A stretch of 28,341 nucleotides of DNA from Nanoarchaeota archaeon (GCA_018897155.1 JAHILE010000019.1:1-28341), one strand, 5' to 3'; counted from the first letter of the stretch, positions 14,814-23,273 are shown. Numbers and translations: made by a program. The notes: generated from the sequence alone by a model not told the origin.

Positions 14814-17342
14814 ATGGCTACTGTAAAAGAACTTCAATTCAAACTCATATCACCGGCAATGGTGAAAAAGCTCGCAGTAATGAATGTCAATATTTCAGAC
14901 GTCTACGACGCAGATGCGTATCCTGTGGAAGGTGGCGTAATGGATCCGAAACTTGGCGTAATAGATCCTGGAATGCGATGCAGGACCTGCGGCGGAAAGC
15001 TTGGCGAATGCACCGGACACTTCGGATATATTGAGCTTTCAAGGCCAGTCATTAATGTTCTTTACCTAAAGCAGATAAAAATGATTCTCGCATATACTTG
15101 CCATGAATGCGGCGGGCTTCTTGTAGAAAAAGAAAAGCTAAAAAACATCAAAACAATAGATAACCTAAAACTTTTCAAGGCCGCAGGAAAATGCCAAAAA
15201 TGCGGCAAGACAGTTGAAAAAATAAGGCTTGACAAACCATCAACATTCTTCCGTGGAAAGCATGCCCTGACACCGGTTGAAATCCGCGAGCAATTCGAAA
15301 AAATAAAAGACGGCGACCTCACTGCAATGAAATTCCTTGGCGGCAGGCCGGAATGGCTTATACTCACTCTTCTTTTAGTGCCTCCAATAACAACAAGGCC
15401 TTCAATAACTCTTGAAACAGGAGACCGAAGCGAAGACGACCTCACACATAAAATCGTCGACATCATCAGGATAAACAAACGCCTAGCAGATAACTTAGAG
15501 ATAGGCGCACCAGATTTCATTCTCGAAGACCTCTGGGAACTTTTGCAATATCATGTTTCGACATTTTTCAACAACGAACTCGCCGGAGTTCCACCAGCAA
15601 GACATAGATCCGGCAGGGCTCTTAAAACACTATCACAGAGACTTAAGACAAAAGATGGCAGATTCAGGCACAACCTCACTGGAAAGAGAGTAAATTTCTC
15701 TGCACGTACGGTAGTCTCCCCTGACCCGAACATAAGCTTAAACGAAGTCGGAGTGCCACAAACCATTGCAAAGGAGCTTACAATCCCGATCAAAGTCACA
15801 AAACATAATCTTGAATATATGCGCAACCTTGTAAAAAACGGCCCTCAGGTTCACCCGGGAGCAAATTATGTGATACGGCCGGAAGGAATGCGAAAGAAAA
15901 TACTTCGGGACAACAGCGCGACAGTTGCAGAAGAGCTTGTACCCGGATGCATTGTTGAGCGGCATATGATAGACGGCGATGTGGTTCTTTTCAACAGGCA
16001 GCCGTCGCTTCACAGGATGTCTGTTATGGCGCACCATGTCCGGGTTATGTCAGGAAAGACTTTCAGGATTAACCTAACAGTCTGCAAGCCATATAACGCG
16101 GACTTTGACGGAGACGAAATGAACCTTCATTTCCCGCAGACTGCAGAAGCAAGAGCAGAAGCCGAAGAATTGATGCTTGTCGAAAAAAACATGCGCTCCC
16201 CAAGATTCGGCGGACCTATGCTTGGCGGAGACCAGGAATATATTTCAGGAGCATACCTACTCACAAAAAAGGAGACTGTTTTCAGCAAAAAAGACATCGC
16301 TCAGATACTTGCAAATGCAAGTGCCCTTGAAAATGAAACTGCACAAGACCTGCTTGCAAAAGACAAAAAAGAATACAGTGGAAAAGAATTATTTTCGATG
16401 GTTCTGCCAAAAGGCCTTAATGTAAGATATAAAAACTCTGTAGGCTGCGAAGAATGCAACGGCGCATGCAAATTCAATGGCGAAGTTGTTATTGAAAACG
16501 GAATTCTAAAACACGGAACAATCGACAACAAAGGCATCGCTTCTTTCAAGGGAAATGTGCTTGACGCCGTAGACGCGCAATTCGGACACGCCGCAGCAAG
16601 ATTATTTTTAGATCAGGTCACGCGCGTGATTTCAGAAATACTTATGAGAAGAGGCTTCAGCATATCTGTTGCGGACATAAACCTTCCGGCAAAAACAGTG
16701 CGCGACATAAACGCCGTCATTGACAGGCAGTTTGTAGCGATTGAAGGCCATATTGAGCAATACCGGAAAGGCAAGATGGAGTGCTTTCCCGGAAGAACCG
16801 CAGAGCAGACTCTTGAAGACCTTGTAATGGAGGAGGTCTGGAAGATAACAAGTGAAACCCAAAAACTCGTCCGCGATACTGCAGAGCCGACAGACGCGCT
16901 CATAATGGCAAAAACAGGAGCAAGAGGAAACATCCAGAATCTCGCATATATGGCGGGCTTAATCGGCCAGGAAATGATCGGCGGAAAAAGAATTTTCAGA
17001 GGATATAAGAACAGGACCCTTTCACATTTTCAGCGCGACAATCTCGGCCCTGAAGCCCATGGATTTGTAAGGTCATCATTCATAAAGGGCCTTTCGCCAA
17101 CCGAATTCTTCTTTGAAGTCATGAAAGGAAGAGAAGGATTGATGGATGTCGCGCTCAAGACAAAAGTCTCGGGCTACATGCAGAGAAGGCTGATTAACGC
17201 GCTTCAGGACCTGAAAGTGAACAGCGACTGGACTGTCAAAGATTCCGAAGGAACTATCATACAGTTCGTTCCTGGCGAAGATGGCATAGATCCGTCAAAG
17301 AGCGATTATGGCACGCTTGATAGAAAGCTGAAAACTGAATGA
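14814..17342 (+). CDS. rpoA1: RNA polymerase subunit A' (N-terminal part of the largest subunit)
   Basis: A' forms the clamp, the active centre and the bridge-helix region. Zinc-binding groups lie near the start: CRTCGGKLGECTGHFG, then CHECGG and CQKCGK. The catalytic magnesium loop NADFDGDEMNLHFPQ is near residue 430, preceded by FNRQPSLHRMSVMAH. The bridge region near the end reads GREGLMDVALKTKVSGYMQRR. ATG 14814 is preferred to the GTG at 14805 because GTGAT (14805-14809) is its ribosome-binding core. A CEECNGAC group near residue 545 adds cysteines to a segment that is usually cysteine-poor. The length of 842 aa is a little below that of many relatives. Confidence 0.96.
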   Translation: MATVKELQFKLISPAMVKKLAVMNVNISDVYDADAYPVEGGVMDPKLGVIDPGMRCRTCGGKLGECTGHFGYIELSRPVINVLYLKQIKMILAYTCHECGGLLVEKEKLKNIKTIDNLKLFKAAGKCQKCGKTVEKIRLDKPSTFFRGKHALTPVEIREQFEKIKDGDLTAMKFLGGRPEWLILTLLLVPPITTRPSITLETGDRSEDDLTHKIVDIIRINKRLADNLEIGAPDFILEDLWELLQYHVSTFFNNELAGVPPARHRSGRALKTLSQRLKTKDGRFRHNLTGKRVNFSARTVVSPDPNISLNEVGVPQTIAKELTIPIKVTKHNLEYMRNLVKNGPQVHPGANYVIRPEGMRKKILRDNSATVAEELVPGCIVERHMIDGDVVLFNRQPSLHRMSVMAHHVRVMSGKTFRINLTVCKPYNADFDGDEMNLHFPQTAEARAEAEELMLVEKNMRSPRFGGPMLGGDQEYISGAYLLTKKETVFSKKDIAQILANASALENETAQDLLAKDKKEYSGKELFSMVLPKGLNVRYKNSVGCEECNGACKFNGEVVIENGILKHGTIDNKGIASFKGNVLDAVDAQFGHAAARLFLDQVTRVISEILMRRGFSISVADINLPAKTVRDINAVIDRQFVAIEGHIEQYRKGKMECFPGRTAEQTLEDLVMEEVWKITSETQKLVRDTAEPTDALIMAKTGARGNIQNLAYMAGLIGQEMIGGKRIFRGYKNRTLSHFQRDNLGPEAHGFVRSSFIKGLSPTEFFFEVMKGREGLMDVALKTKVSGYMQRRLINALQDLKVNSDWTVKDSEGTIIQFVPGEDGIDPSKSDYGTLDRKLKTE

Positions 17343-17352
17343 GTTGATAATT

Positions 17353-18462
17353 ATGGCAGAAAAAAACAAAAAATCAGGCAATAACGATTTTTTCCCTCCA
17401 AAATACGCGGACGCAATAGTCGGGCTTCCGGCAAAAGAGCAGGAAGCGATAAAAAAGAAATATGAATCAATGAAATTCGAAGTCGGCGAAGCAATAGGAG
17501 TTGTGGCTGCGCAGTCTATATCAGAGCCGGCAACGCAGACAACGCTTCGTTCATACCACGCAGAAGGCAGAACGCAGCTGGTCACAACAAAAGGATTGCC
17601 AAGGCTTATTGAAATTTTTGACGCAAGAAAAATGCCAAAAACGCCGACAATGGCTGTTTACCTTAATGAGCAAAGCAATACTCTTGAAAAAGCAAGAGAA
17701 ATCGCTTCAAAAATCCGTGAAACAAAACTCAAACAGCTTATTTCAGAGGATTCTCTTGACATGATACATATGCGCGTGGAAATAAATCTTGACCGGGAAC
17801 AGGTCAATGCATGCGAAACAAATGTCGATGAAATCGTCAACACCCTTAAGAAAAACCTGCGCTCTATAAATATAACCTCGGAGCAGAACACAATATATAT
17901 TGAGCTGAAAAAGAAAGAATTCGATGTGCGGGAGCTTCAGGCAATAAGGATAAAAACAAGAACAATATACATCAAGGGAATAAAAGGCGTAAGCCAGGTA
18001 ATAATTGAAAAAGTCAAGAACGACTGGGTCATAAGGACGCTCGGCTCAAGCCTTCGAAGAGTGTTGAAGCTAAATGGCGTCGATACCGTAAGGACAACAT
18101 CAAACAACATTTTCGAGATTGCTGAAGTGCTTGGAATAGAAGCAGCGCGAAACGCAATAGTCAAGGAAACAATAGACACGATGAGAGAACAGGGCGTCGA
18201 CACAGACATAAGGCACCTGCTTCTCGTAGCTGACGTTATGACAAACAACGCGTCAATATCTGCAATTGGCAGATACGGCCTTGCAGGAAGAAAAGCATCA
18301 GTGCTTTCAAGGGCAAACTTCGAAGAGACAGTAAAGCATTTGACTTACGCCGCTGTCGCAGGCGAAATAGACCCGCTTGAAAGCGTTATTGAGAATATTA
18401 TTGTCGGAAACCTCGCGCCAATCGGGACAGGAATTGTGAAATTAGCGATTAGAGAGGATTAA
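17353..18462 (+). CDS. rpoA2: RNA polymerase subunit A'' (C-terminal part of the largest subunit)
   Basis: A'' completes the largest subunit: trigger loop, jaw and clamp end. The trigger-loop stretch GVVAAQSISEPATQTTLRSYH (near residue 50) is followed by GLPRLIEIFDARKMPKTP. The conserved His is kept, but the usual SIGEPGTQMT has become SISEPATQTT and the residues after the His are AEG rather than AGV. The C-terminus has DVMTNNASISAIGRYGLAG and ANFEETVKHLTYAAVAGEID. ATG 17353 is chosen over the TTG at 17344, since TTGAT (17344-17348) is the ribosome-binding core. It starts 10 nt after rpoA'. Confidence 0.95.
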   Translation: MAEKNKKSGNNDFFPPKYADAIVGLPAKEQEAIKKKYESMKFEVGEAIGVVAAQSISEPATQTTLRSYHAEGRTQLVTTKGLPRLIEIFDARKMPKTPTMAVYLNEQSNTLEKAREIASKIRETKLKQLISEDSLDMIHMRVEINLDREQVNACETNVDEIVNTLKKNLRSINITSEQNTIYIELKKKEFDVRELQAIRIKTRTIYIKGIKGVSQVIIEKVKNDWVIRTLGSSLRRVLKLNGVDTVRTTSNNIFEIAEVLGIEAARNAIVKETIDTMREQGVDTDIRHLLLVADVMTNNASISAIGRYGLAGRKASVLSRANFEETVKHLTYAAVAGEIDPLESVIENIIVGNLAPIGTGIVKLAIRED

Positions 18463-18510
18463 AGTGAGATATAAAAAGCAATCAAATGAATATAGTGGAA
18501 TGTGATTATC

Positions 18511-18798
18511 ATGACGCTTGAAAAAGAAATAAAAAAAGCAGTTGAAACAAAAAAAGTGCTAATCGGCGCGGAAACAACAATGAAGGCGCTTAAGGCCGGT
18601 GGGCTTAGCTCGGTTGTAATCGCTTCAAACTGCCCGGAAAACATAAAATCAGACATAGAACACTATGGAAAGCTTTCAGAAATCGCAATAAAACCATTCA
18701 AAGGCAACAGCGCGGATTTAGGCGCGCTTTGTGTAAAACCTTTCAAAATCGCTGTAATTGGAATTTTGAAGCCCGTGGCTTCAAAAGCTTCGAACTAA
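18511..18798 (+). CDS. rpl30e: Ribosomal protein L30e
   Basis: This is an RNA-binding L7Ae/L30e-family protein of the large subunit, in its usual archaeal place after rpoA''. The core reads EKEIKKAVETKKVLIGAETT, KALKAGGLSSVVIASNCPEN, and GNSADLGALCVKPFKIAVIGI. ATG 18511 is preceded by GTGAT (18502-18506); a GTG at 18502 is part of that core, not the start. The last residues (KPVASKASN) are encoded by a 10-bp palindrome of the intergenic repeat family, so the natural C-terminus has probably been replaced by repeat-derived sequence. Confidence 0.9.
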   Translation: MTLEKEIKKAVETKKVLIGAETTMKALKAGGLSSVVIASNCPENIKSDIEHYGKLSEIAIKPFKGNSADLGALCVKPFKIAVIGILKPVASKASN

Positions 18799-18896
18799 GT
18801 GAGATGATTTTGAGGGAAAGGATTCCTCAAAAGCCTCGCACGAGCGAAGCGATTTTGAGGCGAAGCCTCAAAAGCTTGGAAATTCGAAGAATTTCC
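18764..18896. repeat. Cluster of four hairpins between rpl30e and nusA
   Basis: Hairpin 1 is TTTTGAAGCC-CGT-GGCTTCAAAA (18764-18786), inside the rpl30e end. Hairpin 2 is TTTTGAGG...CCTCAAAA (18808-18832). Hairpin 3 is TTTTGAGGC-GAA-GCCTCAAAA (18853-18873). Hairpin 4 is GGAAATTC-GAA-GAATTTCC (18878-18896). Stems are perfect and of 8-10 bp. Related sequence occurs at 1101-1130, 9270-9307 and 9663-9747. The cluster could fold in the operon message as a processing or attenuation signal. Confidence 0.75.
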
Positions 18897-18938
18897 ATGA
18901 AGTAAGAGGATCAAGAAATAAATCGCGTTGCTGAGCAC

Positions 18939-19367
18939 ATGAAAATAACCATTTCCCATGAAGACATCCAGACAATGGCGCTTTTTGAAAAAATGGCGAA
19001 AACAGTTGTGGTTGATTATTATAAGAATACTGAAGACGGCGACGAGCTGATATTTGTCGTCAAATGCAGGAGTTTAAGCGATGTTGTGGGCCCGCAAGGA
19101 AAGCGCATAAAAGAGATACAATCCCGTTTCGGACGCGATATAAAGGTTTTTAAATATTCCTCCGAAATAAAAGAGTTCGCGGAAAACGTGCTTCCAGTCC
19201 CTCTCAAATCATTTGAAATCTCTGAGAAAGGTGGGAAAAAAACAGTTAAAATCTCGGTTGAGCAGAAAGACAAATCGCTTGCAATCGGCCGCGGAGGAAA
19301 AACAATAAAGAACGCGGCAACGCTTCTGAAACGTATTTTCGGAATTGAGGATTTAAAATTATTATGA
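18939..19367 (+). CDS. nusA: NusA-like transcription factor (archaeal, two KH domains)
   Basis: Archaeal NusA is a short RNA-binding protein made of two KH domains, without the polymerase-binding and S1 parts of bacterial NusA. The first KH loop is VVGPQGKRIKEIQ and the second is AIGRGGKTIKNAA, each with the GxxG RNA-binding signature. The length of 142 aa matches the family. The start ATG at 18939 lacks a clear TGAT core, so translation may depend on the folded spacer or on a separate start. It lies between rpl30e and rps12 as in many archaea. Confidence 0.95.
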   Translation: MKITISHEDIQTMALFEKMAKTVVVDYYKNTEDGDELIFVVKCRSLSDVVGPQGKRIKEIQSRFGRDIKVFKYSSEIKEFAENVLPVPLKSFEISEKGGKKTVKISVEQKDKSLAIGRGGKTIKNAATLLKRIFGIEDLKLL

Positions 19368-19390
19368 TTTAAATGTAATGAAGTTTAGTT

Positions 19391-19412
19391 TTCGCCAAAT
19401 GCATTTGGCGAA
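19391..19412. repeat. Perfect 22-bp palindrome between nusA and rps12
   Basis: TTCGCCAAAT-GC-ATTTGGCGAA is fully self-complementary, and a second TTCGCCA/TGGCGAA pairing is possible with 19413-19419. No T-run follows, so a simple terminator is unlikely. A protein-binding site or message-processing hairpin would fit. Confidence 0.8.
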
Positions 19413-19515
19413 TGGCGAAAAATCTGTTCGCAACGCTTTATAGACCATGAACCGCGTTGCTCTCAGCTTTTTAGTCCAGATAGAAATGCAAAAAGTTAGT
19501 GAGGAATGACTAAAA

Positions 19516-19944
19516 ATGCCAAGAGGATTATTTTCAGGCAGAGATTTAAAAAAGAAAAGAACGGATAAACAGTGGCACGACTGGTATTACAAGAACAAGA
19601 AACTCCACCTAAAAGAAAAGAGTGACCCTCTTGAAGGATATCATCAGGCGCGCGGCATAGTTCTTGATAAGCGTCAGCTCGAAGCAAAGCAGCCCCACTC
19701 GGGAATGCTTAAATGCGTCAGAGTCCAGCTAATCAAGAACGGCAAGCAAATTACTGCTTTCTGCCCTCTTTCGGGAGCAATTAATAATGTTCAGGAACAT
19801 GATGAAGTCCTAATAGAACACATTGGCGGCTCAAACGCAGGGCCTATGGGTTCGCTTCCTTCGGTAAAGTGGAAAGTAATACAAGTAAACGGAATTTCGC
19901 TTATAGAGCTTACAAAGGGAAGAAAGAAGAGATCCGTTAAGTAA
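19516..19944 (+). CDS. rps12: Ribosomal protein S12 (uS12)
   Basis: S12 lines the decoding centre of the small subunit. The archaeal form is recognised by [20 protein letters not shown] at the start, [17 protein letters not shown], the decoding loop [20 protein letters not shown], and [21 protein letters not shown]. The length of 142 aa is normal. GAGG at about 19500-19504 precedes the ATG at a slightly long distance. rps7 follows after 18 bp. Confidence 0.97.
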   Translation: MPRGLFSGRDLKKKRTDKQWHDWYYKNKKLHLKEKSDPLEGYHQARGIVLDKRQLEAKQPHSGMLKCVRVQLIKNGKQITAFCPLSGAINNVQEHDEVLIEHIGGSNAGPMGSLPSVKWKVIQVNGISLIELTKGRKKRSVK

Positions 19945-19962
19945 AACACGTAGAGTGATATT

Positions 19963-20562
19963 ATGAGTGAAATAAAACTTTTCAATAAATGGTCATATGA
20001 AGGGCTCAAAGTAAAAGATGCGGGAATCGCAGATTACATAAATATTACACCGATAATTGCGCCAAGAACATCCGGAAAATACGCATCGACACAGTTCTAC
20101 AAATCAAAAATGAATGTAGTTGAGCGCATTATGACAAAGCTCTTCGTTGCAGGGCACCGCGGAAAAAAACACAAGCTGACATCCGGGCGCATGGTCGGAA
20201 AAACACAGAATGTCGCAAACATCGTAATAGAAGCTTTTGAGATAATTGAAAAGAAAACCCAGAAAAATCCTCTTGAAATTCTTATAACAGCAGTTGAAAA
20301 TGCCGCGCCTCTTGAAGAAGCGATATCATACCAAAGGGGAGGTATTTTCGTGCGAGAAGGAGTAATAACATCTCCGCAAAGGCGCGTAGATCTTGCGCTC
20401 AAGCACATCTGCCAGGGAACGCAGGCAAAGTCATATTCTAATAAGAGATCTGCCGGCGAAGCTCTTGCAGAAGAAATTCTTGCAGCAGCAAAAGGCGAAA
20501 CAGCAAGCTTTGCATATTCTGAAAAGATGCGCAGGGAAAAGGAAGCGAGCGGAGCAAGATAA
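19963..20562 (+). CDS. rps7: Ribosomal protein S7 (uS7)
   Basis: S7 nucleates the head of the small subunit. Diagnostic parts are the NKWSYEGLKVKDAGIADYI start of archaeal S7, KMNVVERIMTKLFVAGHRGK, and the end EEILAAAKGETASFAYSEKM. The length of 199 aa is normal. GTGAT (19955-19959) precedes the ATG. It is the last gene of the operon here: no translation elongation factor gene follows, unlike in many euryarchaea. A new gene with its own TATA-like box follows after 38 bp. Confidence 0.97.
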   Translation: MSEIKLFNKWSYEGLKVKDAGIADYINITPIIAPRTSGKYASTQFYKSKMNVVERIMTKLFVAGHRGKKHKLTSGRMVGKTQNVANIVIEAFEIIEKKTQKNPLEILITAVENAAPLEEAISYQRGGIFVREGVITSPQRRVDLALKHICQGTQAKSYSNKRSAGEALAEEILAAAKGETASFAYSEKMRREKEASGAR

Positions 20563-20600
20563 AAATTAACTATTTATCCGCGTCCTGCTAATTAATAGGC

Positions 20601-21068
20601 ATGCTCAGGTTTCGAAACAGAAAAAAGGCAATTGTCACAGCAGATATGGCTGTTGCACTGGTAATTTTTGTTCTGATGCTGTCTATCGCATTCTATTATC
20701 TTTCATATTTATCAAAGCCCAAACAGCCTTTTGAGGCTACGCTCAAGGCTGAAGGAGCGCTAATTGGCGAAAAACTTGTGGGCAATACAACCTGGACGGT
20801 TTACAAGCTGCCTGTATGGGTTGAATCAACAGTCACAGGAAACGCAAGCTTTGAGCTGTTCTTCTATCCGGATCCTTACATAGATCTCAATTCTATTGCA
20901 ATGCAAGATGAAAATTCGACCGAAATTCCGTCCTCTTTCTTAGACAATCATATTGTATGGATAAGCAATGTCACTCTAGGAAAGAGCCTTTTCTATCTGA
21001 CGTATCTTAAAAGCAGCGGGTTGGATGCAACGATTTATGATACTGGGCTTTTAAGCTCTGAACAGTAA
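20601..21068 (+). CDS. Membrane-anchored pilin-like extracellular protein
   Basis: The family is not recognised with certainty. The start MLRFRNRKKAIVTADMAVAL is a short basic stretch followed by one hydrophobic helix (about residues 15-37), as in archaeal type IV pilin-like proteins. The remainder, about 115 residues, is predicted to be outside the cell and has several N-x-S/T sites. A TATA-like AACTATTTATC (20568-20578) lies about 28 nt before the ATG, so the gene is likely transcribed apart from the ribosomal operon. It ends 6 bp from the stop codon of the first surface-protein tail copy on the other strand. Confidence 0.65.
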   Translation: MLRFRNRKKAIVTADMAVALVIFVLMLSIAFYYLSYLSKPKQPFEATLKAEGALIGEKLVGNTTWTVYKLPVWVESTVTGNASFELFFYPDPYIDLNSIAMQDENSTEIPSSFLDNHIVWISNVTLGKSLFYLTYLKSSGLDATIYDTGLLSSEQ

Positions 21069-21073
21069 AATAC

Positions 21074-21253
21074 TTAAGCCCATGTCCAGTTAGCCGCTGA
21101 GCCCCTTGGAATTATCCAGCCCGCGCCGCTGTTGTTGAATGTTGTCCAGGTCCAGTTTACTTCGTTTCCTAATCTGATTTTATCTCCGGTGTACGGCAGT
21201 TGCCATACCCAGTTGCTGTTTGATGCCGCTGTTGAAACCATTGTCGGCGTTCC
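21074..21253 (-). pseudogene. Tail copy A: detached 3' end of the beta-helix surface gene
   Basis: The last 180 bp of the surface protein gene are repeated without a start. Read on the minus strand it encodes VGTPTMVSTAASNSNWVWQL through IIPRGSAANWTWA and TAA. Positions 21116-21253 are identical over 138 nt to 25429-25566. The final 42 nt differ from the intact gene but match tail copies B and C closely. It lies 21 bp after the stop of the ATPase gene, on the same strand. Confidence 0.92.
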
Positions 21254-21274
21254 GACTGCTAACTGATAAATGAT

Positions 21275-22558
21275 TTATTCCAAAAGCCATTTCCAAAGAG
21301 GGGTGTAACTGATTTTCTTATCATTTATTTTTTCCTCGCTTTCCACATCCTCAGTTATTATAAGCCCCTCTTTTAGCTTAAAGGCGTCCATAGCCTCCAT
21401 TAATCCATTAATTTCACGATCCTTGTTTTCCTTTATTTGATATGAAACTTGTATTGCTTGCATAACCTTTTGTCCGTTCTTTATCAAAAAATCGCATTCT
21501 CCTTTATTTTTATAATAATATATTTCTTTTCCGCTTTTAACTAATGAAAGAAACACTGTATTTTCATACAACTTTCCAATATTCTCGCTAAACCTGAAAC
21601 CGGCAATGTTTATCAATCCGGAATCAATACAATATACTGCTCTCGGATTTACTTCCTGCTCTTTTAGCGAGTATGAAAATTTTGGAACAAAAAATACAAG
21701 ATACGCTTCTGCCATGCAAGCAGAAAATCGCTCTACACTATCCGCGCTTACGCCCAAAAACCCTGCAATCTTTCTATATGAAGCGGCTGACGAAAAATTT
21801 GTCAAATAATATCTGGCAAGCGCTTTTAGTTTTTCTGTTTTTCTTATCTTGTGCCGCATGGCCACGTCCCGTTCCACAATGTCGTCGAAATATCTTCGAA
21901 GTATTTCTTCCTTTTCCTCTTTTAGCGCCGCTAAAGGAAATCCGCCGAATTCTAGATATTCGCGAAGTAGCTGTTTTATTCGGGTTTTTTGGGAGAGCAT
22001 ATCCAGCTTATTTTCTATTTTCACTTGGTTGAATAACAGGAATTCACGAAAACTCAGAGGATACGCCTTTATTTCCACCCATCTGCCGGTAATGAGTGTG
22101 CCCAGTTCCTTGCTAAGCAGCTTTGAAGTCGAGCCGGAAATAAAAATATTTGCTTCTTTTTTTTCGTGCAAACCCCTGACAAATCGTTCCCATTTCGGGA
22201 CATTTTGCACTTCATCCAAAAAAATCCAAGGCTTGCCTTTCGGCTTTATTATTTCCATATACGAGTCATAAATCTGCTGCAGAAATTCAAGGGAAAGAAT
22301 GCCCGAGAATTTCGGCTCTTCAAAATTTACATATAAAAAAGATGATTTGTCGGCACCCTCCGACATCTTTCTTTTAATGAATTGCTTCATCAAAGTAGAT
22401 TTTCCGCTTCTTCGAACACCTGTTATGGCTACAATCTGCTCTGTGCGCGCCATGCGGCCGATATTATCAAGATATGTTTTTCGTTCTATACCTGTCTCTT
22501 GCTCTCTTCTCCAGAAATTCCAGCTGCTCAGTATTTCTATTATTTCTTCGTTGTTCAT
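21275..22558 (-). CDS. AAA-family ATPase with DUF4143-like C-terminal domain
   Basis: Walker A is ITGVRRSGKSTLM (near residue 47) and Walker B is WIFLDEVQNVPKWE. The sensor region is ANIFISGSTSKLLSKEL and the domain closes with GRWVEIKAYPLSFREF. These are typical of the AAA_14/DUF4143 ATPases common in archaeal accessory islands. The C-terminal half (about 200-427) has a winged-helix part and a nuclease-like fold with GECDFLIK, in the place where restriction-endonuclease-like acidic residues are found. The function is unproven; a role in mobile elements or toxin-antitoxin-like systems is often proposed. A TATA-like box (22581-22588) lies 26 nt upstream. Confidence 0.88.
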   Translation of the reverse strand: MNNEEIIEILSSWNFWRREQETGIERKTYLDNIGRMARTEQIVAITGVRRSGKSTLMKQFIKRKMSEGADKSSFLYVNFEEPKFSGILSLEFLQQIYDSYMEIIKPKGKPWIFLDEVQNVPKWERFVRGLHEKKEANIFISGSTSKLLSKELGTLITGRWVEIKAYPLSFREFLLFNQVKIENKLDMLSQKTRIKQLLREYLEFGGFPLAALKEEKEEILRRYFDDIVERDVAMRHKIRKTEKLKALARYYLTNFSSAASYRKIAGFLGVSADSVERFSACMAEAYLVFFVPKFSYSLKEQEVNPRAVYCIDSGLINIAGFRFSENIGKLYENTVFLSLVKSGKEIYYYKNKGECDFLIKNGQKVMQAIQVSYQIKENKDREINGLMEAMDAFKLKEGLIITEDVESEEKINDKKISYTPLWKWLLE

Positions 22559-22580
22559 GGCATACTATTGTGCTTTTACA

Positions 22581-22588
22581 CATATAAA
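22581..22588 (-). promoter_or_regulatory. TATA box of the ATPase gene
   Basis: The minus-strand TTTATATG is centred about 26 nt before the ATG at 22558. It lies between tail copy B and the gene, so the module carries its own promoter. Confidence 0.55.
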
Positions 22589-22640
22589 CTTATCGGTCAC
22601 TTTATGCACATATTGAACGATACTATCAATCACTATTCAT

Positions 22641-22752
22641 TTAAGCCCATGTCCAGTTAGCCGCAGAGCCTCGTGGAATTATCCAGCCCGCGCCGCTGTT
22701 GTTGAATGTTGTCCACTGCTAGTTTAATTCGTTTCCTAATCTGATTTTTATC
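22641..22752 (-). pseudogene. Tail copy B: short, decayed 3' end of the surface gene
   Basis: The copy has 112 bp with an in-frame TAG in place of the WTW stretch and one extra T near 22748. It encodes the remainder of RLGNE...WTTFNNSGAGW and IIPRGSAANWTWA with TAA. The 33-nt core (22683-22715) is unchanged. It lies 9 bp after the HEPN stop and is the most degraded copy, so it is probably the oldest. Confidence 0.88.
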
Positions 22753-22760
22753 ACAATCAA

Positions 22761-23273
22761 TTATTCTTCCATAATTCTTTTAGACACACCCAAAATTCTT
22801 TTAGCAGAATCTAGCAATTCTTCATAAGTCTTATCTTCCATCGAAAGTTTTGTTCCGTATTGGTGCTGTTCTCTTATACTTATGATTGTTTCTTTTTCCG
22901 TTTGTTTTTCCGAATCTGCGCTTGCTATTTTTTTCAATAAAACCGTATCAAAACTTATTTTCCCTTCCTCTGCCAAATTCGAAATTAATGCAAATGTGCA
23001 TTCTTGGTTTCCGGATTCATAGCCAAATTTCATAAGTATTGCTAAAAGTGAATGATACATCGCATAAAATGCTGCGGGTCCGCACCAATCAGGAAATTCA
23101 CTATTTTTCAGATAAATCATTAATTTCAGATTATGTTCAGCTTTTGCTATATGGTCCCTCGCTTTTACACTATTTGGAGTGATTTTAACTAATCCCCTGT
23201 GTTTCGTTCCTTCTTTCAATTCTCTTTCGGCTTTTTTCAAGCACCAGTCAACCTTATTTTTTGAATAGCTCAT
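22761..23273 (-). CDS. HEPN-domain protein (partner of nucleotidyltransferase)
   Basis: HEPN proteins are small all-helical proteins, often ribonuclease toxins paired with MNT-type nucleotidyltransferases. Typical helices are DHIAKAEHNLKLMIYL, then WCGPAAFYAMYHSLLAILMKFG, and a final SIREQHQYGTKL that stands where the HEPN Arg-containing motif is expected. It overlaps the upstream nucleotidyltransferase gene by 4 nt (ATGA), so the two are co-translated. The length of 170 aa fits. It is similar in layout to the second pair at 24218-25349 but the sequences have diverged widely. Confidence 0.82.
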   Translation of the reverse strand: MSYSKNKVDWCLKKAERELKEGTKHRGLVKITPNSVKARDHIAKAEHNLKLMIYLKNSEFPDWCGPAAFYAMYHSLLAILMKFGYESGNQECTFALISNLAEEGKISFDTVLLKKIASADSEKQTEKETIISIREQHQYGTKLSMEDKTYEELLDSAKRILGVSKRIMEE

